Shown: positions 14,297 to 17,913 of the stretch, piece by piece
Layout of the letters: each line of letters starts with the position of its first letter
Numbering within the stretch: the stretch's first letter is position 1
Source of the DNA: an uncultured Clostridia bacterium
GTDB lineage: Bacteria; Bacillota; Clostridia; Christensenellales; Aristaeellaceae
DNA length: 17,913 nt
NCBI GenBank assembly: GCA_934670175.1
Contig: CAKUOX010000049.1
Coordinates: forward strand, 1-17,913
Reading direction: 5' to 3'
Position numbers and translations under genes: made by a program
Notes under the pieces: generated by a model
Database searches by the model: none
What the model was told of the DNA's origin: nothing
Seen by the model: only the letters and a program-made list of their open reading frames with translations

Positions 14297-15898
14297 ATGA
14301 TTTTCACTGAGGAAATGCTTGCATCCATGAAAAAGGTCGAGGCTGCTCGTGCTGCCAACATTGCGCTTGAGCCCCGCCGCCTGTCTGCCGAGGAAAAGGA
14401 AAAGCTGCTGGCAGAATATCATCCGGATTACAAGGACGCGGGCTTTACCACCATCCGCGTCGGCGGCAACAAGGGTCAGAAATGCCCGATCGAGCTGAAC
14501 GAAATGCTGGAGGGCCGCAGCCGCGTGCTGGACATGGACGTGGATCTCGATAAGATCGACTATGATGTAGACGTGCTGGTCATCGGCGGCGGCGGCGCGG
14601 GCTCGTCCGCAGCCATCGAGGCCGACGCCGCCGGTGCGAAGGTGATGATCGTCACCAAGCTGCGCATCGGCGACGCGAACACGATGATGGCCGAGGGCGG
14701 CATTCAGGCGGCGGACAAGCCCGGCGATTCCCCCGCGCAGCACTATCTGGACGTGATGGGCGGCGGACACTTCGTCAATCGCCCGGAGCTGGTGCGCAAG
14801 CTGGTCATGGACGGCCCCGGCGCGATTCAGTGGCTCAACCGGCTGGGCGTGGAGTTTGACAAAATGCCCGACGGCACGATGATTACCACCCACGGCGGCG
14901 GAACCTCCCGCAAGCGCATGCACGCGGCGGCGGACTACTCCGGCGCGGAGATCATGCGCACGCTGCGCGACGAGGTACTCAACCGAAACATCCCCGTGGT
15001 GGATTTCACCGCGGCGGTGGAGCTGATTCTCGACGACGAGGGCAAGGCCGCGGGCGCGGTGCTGCTGAACATGGAGACCGGAGAGGTACTGGTGGCGCGC
15101 GCGAAGTGCGTGGTCATCGCCACCGGCGGCGCGGGACGCATGCACTATCAGGGCTTTCCCACGTCCAACCACTACGGCGCGACGGCGGACGGCCTGATTC
15201 TGGGCTATCGCGCGGGCGCGAAGCTGCTGTTCCAGGACACGCTTCAGTATCATCCCACAGGCGTGGCCTTTCCCCAGCAGATTTACGGCGCGCTGGTGAC
15301 GGAGAAGGTGCGCTCCATGGGCGCGAAGCTGGTCAACAGCGAGGGCGAGGTCTATGTCCATCCGCTGGAAACCCGCGACGTGAACGCGGCGGCGGTCATC
15401 CGCGAGTGCACCACCCGCGGCAAGGGTGTGCCCACGCCAAACGGCGGCCGCGCGGTCTGGCTGGACACGCCGATGATCGACCGGATCCACGGAAAGGGCA
15501 CGCTGGAGAAGCGCCTGCCGGCCATGCTGCGCATGTATCTGAAGTTCGGCATCGACATGCGCGAAACGCCCATCCTCGTCTATCCCACGCTGCACTATCA
15601 GAACGGCGGACTGGAGATCGGCGTAGACGGCATGACCTGCGTGGAGAACCTCTACGTGGCGGGCGAGGCCGCCGGCGGCATCCACGGGCGCAACCGCCTG
15701 ATGGGCAACAGCCTGCTGGACGTGATCGTGTTCGGCCGCAACGCCGGACAGCAGGCCGGCGCGAAGTGCAGGAGCGTGCGGCTGGGCGAGCTTAGCCTCG
15801 AGCATGTGCATAAATATGAAGAAATGCTCACGCAGGCGGGCGTGCACAACGACGTTCCCTCGCCGAAGCTGCTGCCGGACTACACGCGCAAATTCTGA
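14297..15898 (+). CDS. Soluble fumarate reductase/succinate dehydrogenase-type flavoprotein
   Basis: Encodes 533 residues. The FAD Rossmann motif VIGGGGAG at 95-102 comes after an unusual N-terminal extension of about 88 residues. Catalytic residues of FrdA/SdhA are in place: His319 (QYHPTG), Thr335-Glu336 (VTE), Arg360 (TRDV), His433 (LHYQNGG) and Arg467 (HGRNRLMGNS). The histidine that covalently binds FAD in SdhA/FrdA is replaced by Asn128 (DANTMMAEGGI), so FAD should be non-covalent. The C-terminal helical domain of SdhA/FrdA is largely missing: only about 50 residues follow FGRNAG. Predicted reaction: fumarate to succinate, in the cytoplasm, with no membrane anchor gene nearby. Alternatives are another enoate reductase or an L-aspartate oxidase relative. 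The ATG at 14297 is preferred because GGGGG lies 7 nt upstream. Confidence 0.87.
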   Translation: MIFTEEMLASMKKVEAARAANIALEPRRLSAEEKEKLLAEYHPDYKDAGFTTIRVGGNKGQKCPIELNEMLEGRSRVLDMDVDLDKIDYDVDVLVIGGGGAGSSAAIEADAAGAKVMIVTKLRIGDANTMMAEGGIQAADKPGDSPAQHYLDVMGGGHFVNRPELVRKLVMDGPGAIQWLNRLGVEFDKMPDGTMITTHGGGTSRKRMHAAADYSGAEIMRTLRDEVLNRNIPVVDFTAAVELILDDEGKAAGAVLLNMETGEVLVARAKCVVIATGGAGRMHYQGFPTSNHYGATADGLILGYRAGAKLLFQDTLQYHPTGVAFPQQIYGALVTEKVRSMGAKLVNSEGEVYVHPLETRDVNAAAVIRECTTRGKGVPTPNGGRAVWLDTPMIDRIHGKGTLEKRLPAMLRMYLKFGIDMRETPILVYPTLHYQNGGLEIGVDGMTCVENLYVAGEAAGGIHGRNRLMGNSLLDVIVFGRNAGQQAGAKCRSVRLGELSLEHVHKYEEMLTQAGVHNDVPSPKLLPDYTRKF

Positions 15899-15910
15899 AA
15901 AACGATTTCC

Positions 15911-15942
15911 GGCGGGCCGAGAAAATCCCTTCCCGGCCCGCC
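15911..15942 (+). terminator. GC-rich hairpin between flavoprotein and transporter genes
   Basis: The perfect 9-bp arms GGCGGGCCG and CGGCCCGCC enclose a 14-nt loop, which can add three more pairs after a mismatch. The following bases are TTAACC, without a T-run, so a complete intrinsic terminator is unlikely. It may attenuate read-through into the transporter or stabilise the 3' end of the upstream message. No promoter is evident in the 66-nt gap, so the transporter probably depends on read-through. Confidence 0.5.
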
Positions 15943-15964
15943 TTAACCAAAGGAGAACGAGCCA

Positions 15965-17089
15965 ATGAGCAGTTTTCTGGCAATTTTCGTCATCGCGGCC
16001 ATCGGCTATCTGATCGGCGGAATCAAAATCCGCGGCGTGGAGCTGGGCACTGCCGGCGTGCTGCTGGCGGCGCTGGTGTTCGGCCATTTCGGCGTGGAAA
16101 TTCCCAGCGTGGTTCGCAATTTCGGTCTCGCGACCTTCGTCGCGTCGGTGGGCTTCATGGCCGGGCCGAAGTTCTTCCGCGATTTTAAGAAGAACGCGAA
16201 GAACTACATCCTGCTGGGCTTTCTGATTATCTTCAGCGGCGCGCTGAGCTGCGTAATCGTGGTGAAGCTCAGCGGCATTCAGCCCGAGCTGGGCGTGGGC
16301 CTGCTCACGGGCGCGCTCACCAGCACGCCGGGACTGGCCGCGGCGCAGGAGGCCGCCGGAGCGCTCGCGCCGCTGGCCGCCACGGGCTATGCCATCGCCT
16401 ATCCCTTCGGCGTGGTCAGCAAGGTGCTGTTCGTTCAGCTGGTGCCGAAGATGCTCCGCGCGGATATGGCCGCCGAGCGCGAGAAATTCGCCCGGGCGAA
16501 TTCCGTGGAGATCAGGCCCTACGCGGGCAAGCGAGTCAACATCGACGGCGCGGGCTTCTTCGCATTCACGCTGGCCGTGGCGCTGGGCATCGCGCTGGGC
16601 AACGTGCGCGTGCCGCTGCCGGGCGGCGCGGAGTTTTCGCTGGGCACCGCCGGCGGGCCGCTGATCGTCAGCCTGCTGTTCGGCCATTTTGCTCACCTCG
16701 GCCCGGTAGATCTGTCCGTCTCCAAGCCCATGCTGAAGGTGCTGCGCGAGCTGGGACTGATGCTGTTCCTGGTGGGCGCGGGCGTTCAGGGCGGCGCGGG
16801 GTTTGTGGAAACGCTGCAGACCGAGGGCGCGATACTGTTCGTCCACGGCGCGGCGATGACCGTTGCGCCCATGGTCGTGGGCTATGTGGTGGCGACGAAG
16901 CTGCTTCGGATGAGCCTGCTCAACAGCCTCGGCGCCATCACCGGCGGCATGACCAGCACGCCCGCGCTGGGCGCGCTGATCGACGTGGCCGGCACCGACG
17001 ACGTGGCCTCGGCCTACGCCGCGACCTATCCCATCGCGCTGGCCTGCGTGGTGCTCAGCGCCCAGTTCATCGTGATGCTGATGCGGTAA
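15965..17089 (+). CDS. AspT/YidE-type transporter (aspartate:alanine exchanger family), short form
   Basis: Encodes 374 residues, an integral membrane protein with about ten hydrophobic segments. Two homologous halves are visible: TSTPGLAAA at 119-127 matches TSTPALGAL at 330-338, FGHFGVEIP at 39-47 matches FGHFAHLGP at 239-247, and YAIAYPFGV at 142-150 matches YAATYPIAL at 351-359. The repeated TSTP motif is the family hallmark. Members include AspT (aspartate/alanine antiport) and corynebacterial SucE (succinate export). The central hydrophilic loop (about 162-195) is short and lacks the two TrkA_C/RCK domains found in AspT, so the protein is well below AspT length. Following a fumarate reductase operon, it may export succinate or exchange a C4 compound; the substrate is inferred. 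AGGAG at 15951-15955 supports the ATG. A strong terminator follows. Confidence 0.86.
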   Translation: MSSFLAIFVIAAIGYLIGGIKIRGVELGTAGVLLAALVFGHFGVEIPSVVRNFGLATFVASVGFMAGPKFFRDFKKNAKNYILLGFLIIFSGALSCVIVVKLSGIQPELGVGLLTGALTSTPGLAAAQEAAGALAPLAATGYAIAYPFGVVSKVLFVQLVPKMLRADMAAEREKFARANSVEIRPYAGKRVNIDGAGFFAFTLAVALGIALGNVRVPLPGGAEFSLGTAGGPLIVSLLFGHFAHLGPVDLSVSKPMLKVLRELGLMLFLVGAGVQGGAGFVETLQTEGAILFVHGAAMTVAPMVVGYVVATKLLRMSLLNSLGAITGGMTSTPALGALIDVAGTDDVASAYAATYPIALACVVLSAQFIVMLMR

Positions 17090-17103
17090 AGAATACGCTT
17101 TGC

Positions 17104-17135
17104 GGGAGCCGTTCGAGAAGGAACGGCTCCCTTTT
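17104..17135 (+). terminator. Intrinsic (rho-independent) terminator
   Basis: A perfect 11-bp inverted repeat (GGGAGCCGTTC / GAACGGCTCCC) with a 6-nt GAGAAG loop is followed directly by TTTT. It lies 14 nt after the transporter stop and should end the operon transcript. Confidence 0.92.
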
Positions 17136-17138
17136 GAA

Positions 17139-17167
17139 TTGACAGAGGATTGGGATTGTGTTACCAT
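17139..17167 (+). promoter_or_regulatory. Near-consensus housekeeping sigma promoter
   Basis: A perfect -35 TTGACA (17139-17144) and a -10 TACCAT (17162-17167) are separated by 17 bases. The -10 is extended by TG at 17159-17160. The expected transcription start is about 17174, giving a leader of roughly 34 nt that contains AAGGAGG before the ATG at 17208. It starts 4 nt after the upstream terminator, marking a clean transcription-unit boundary. Confidence 0.85.
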
Positions 17168-17207
17168 TGGGGCGACGAAGGGTTTTGACGAAGAAGGAGG
17201 AAAGAGG

Positions 17208-17864
17208 ATGAAAAGGCTGTTCGCGCTGGGACTGGCGCTGCTGCTGTGCGGCTGTGCATTGGCGGAGGAACCGGAGCTGACCGAAGCGCAGGGCGCGCTT
17301 CTGGAATACGCGATGCAGAAGCAGTCGCAGTACATCGAGCTCATTCTTTCGGATGCGATGGATTCCCTGTGGGATACGTTGGAGGACGAGAAGGAGACGC
17401 GCGCGCTTTTCGAACAGATTCGCCCGGCTGCGCCCAAGGCGGCGATTCTGCTGACAACGAAGGCGGAGCTGACGCTGGAATCGCCGGAGGTGAAGCAGGA
17501 TTTGCCCGTGGAGATGCTCCCGAACGTCTGCTTTAACCGAATGTACTACACGACGGAGAGCTCGGGATGCTGGTCGCTGGCGCGGATGTCCGCGATTACC
17601 GCACAGCTGGACACGGCGGACATTCCGGAAATGCCGACAATTTCCTATGTGATCTTTGCCTACGACGTGGATCTGCCGGAGGTCGTGACGGCGTTTGTCT
17701 CGATGCCCTCGGGCGGAGCCATCGCCTATACCACCTTCGTCTACATTCCCGGCGAGCGCAGGATGAACGGCGGCGGATTCTTCGCGACCGACGTCGTCAG
17801 CTATTGGGAAGAGGAAATTTTCGATAGCGTCATTCTGAATCCGCTGCCCGAGCCGGGAAAGTGA
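17208..17864 (+). CDS. Small secreted protein or lipoprotein of unknown function
   Basis: Encodes 218 residues. The N-terminus has a positively charged start (MKRL), a hydrophobic core (FALGLALLL) and then CGCALAEE. This can be read as a lipobox with LCG before Cys16, although Cys at -2 is unusual, or as a signal peptidase I site after ALA at 17-19. The mature part is acidic, with a helical region (about 24-70) and then a probably beta-rich region containing Tyr/Phe-rich strands. I recognise no domain. The ATG at 17208 is chosen over upstream in-frame codons because AGGAGG is 7 nt before it, the promoter lies upstream, and the signal peptide begins there. The next gene begins 16 nt after its stop with a similar signal peptide, so the two may form an operon of exported proteins. 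Confidence 0.75.
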   Translation: MKRLFALGLALLLCGCALAEEPELTEAQGALLEYAMQKQSQYIELILSDAMDSLWDTLEDEKETRALFEQIRPAAPKAAILLTTKAELTLESPEVKQDLPVEMLPNVCFNRMYYTTESSGCWSLARMSAITAQLDTADIPEMPTISYVIFAYDVDLPEVVTAFVSMPSGGAIAYTTFVYIPGERRMNGGGFFATDVVSYWEEEIFDSVILNPLPEPGK

Positions 17865-17880
17865 CGAAGGAGAAAAGAAA

Positions 17881-17913
17881 ATGAAGCGAATTGCGGCATG
17901 GATCGCGCTGATC
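17881..17913 (+). CDS. Start of another exported protein (truncated by window end)
   Basis: An ATG with AAGGAG 8 nt upstream (17867-17872) opens a frame encoding MKRIAAWIALI, which runs off the window. The Lys/Arg followed by a hydrophobic stretch resembles the beginning of a signal peptide, like the preceding gene. Nothing can be said of the mature protein. Confidence 0.6.
   Translation, partial: MKRIAAWIALI

Noticed and set aside
12673..14361. A minus-strand open frame of about 560 codons opposite flxA and the FeS subunit.
   Set aside because: It overlaps well-supported genes on the other strand and its translation is not protein-like (His/Ala/Arg-rich, no motifs).
14297..15898. L-aspartate oxidase (NadB), which also has non-covalent FAD and similar catalytic residues.
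   Set aside because: No nadA/nadC neighbours, an unusual N-terminal extension, and a dedicated FeS subunit gene directly upstream favour a fumarate reductase-type role. It remains a formal alternative.
14246..17437. A very long open frame on the minus strand (over 1000 codons) opposite the flavoprotein and transporter genes.
   Set aside because: It lies antisense to two genes with clear conserved motifs, its translation is rich in Arg/His/Ala/Gln without recognisable domains, and it crosses the terminator and promoter at 17104-17167. Such shadows are expected in GC-rich genes.

Overview
The window looks like chromosome of a GC-rich, strictly anaerobic member of the Bacillota (Clostridia). 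The evidence is the rnc-smc-ftsY order, strong AGGAGG-type ribosome binding sites with some TTG starts, and a large set of oxygen-sensitive iron-sulfur proteins with no cytochrome or membrane anchor. A gut or rumen lineage near Christensenellales would fit, but that is a guess. Every gene I can support lies on the + strand. No tRNA, rRNA, CRISPR array, transposase or phage gene was seen.

Layout: (1) 1-4705 is a housekeeping block: the 3' end of rnc (RNase III), smc, and ftsY. (2) 4725-5831 encodes an APH-fold sugar kinase resembling N-acetylhexosamine 1-kinase. (3) 5832-6198 is a non-coding stretch. It holds a hairpin and then a strikingly AT-rich island with a probable extended -10 promoter. 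(4) 6205-15898 is one tightly packed operon of ten genes: an LDH/MDH-family dehydrogenase, hdrB, hdrC, hdrA, flxD (mvhD-like), flxC, flxB, flxA, a [2Fe-2S]/2x[4Fe-4S] fumarate-reductase-type iron-sulfur subunit, and a soluble fumarate-reductase-type flavoprotein. (5) After a GC-rich hairpin, 15965-17089 encodes an AspT/YidE-type (aspartate:alanine exchanger family) transporter, followed by a strong intrinsic terminator. (6) A near-consensus promoter then drives a small secreted or lipoprotein gene, and a second exported protein begins at 17881 and runs off the window.

How the genes may work together (inference): FlxABCD would take electrons from NADH and pass them to HdrA, a flavin-bifurcating protein. 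HdrA could send one electron stream to ferredoxin and the other through HdrC and HdrB to the FrdB-like and FrdA-like proteins to reduce fumarate to succinate. The dehydrogenase that opens the operon has an LDH body but carries arginine at the position that selects malate/oxaloacetate in this superfamily. It could therefore make malate for the same branch (oxaloacetate to malate to fumarate to succinate). The downstream transporter could export succinate or exchange C4 compounds or aspartate. The locus is thus a candidate soluble, NADH-dependent, ferredoxin-producing fumarate reductase, a cytoplasmic alternative to membrane fumarate respiration. The protein families and key residues are visible in the sequence; the coupling itself is a hypothesis.
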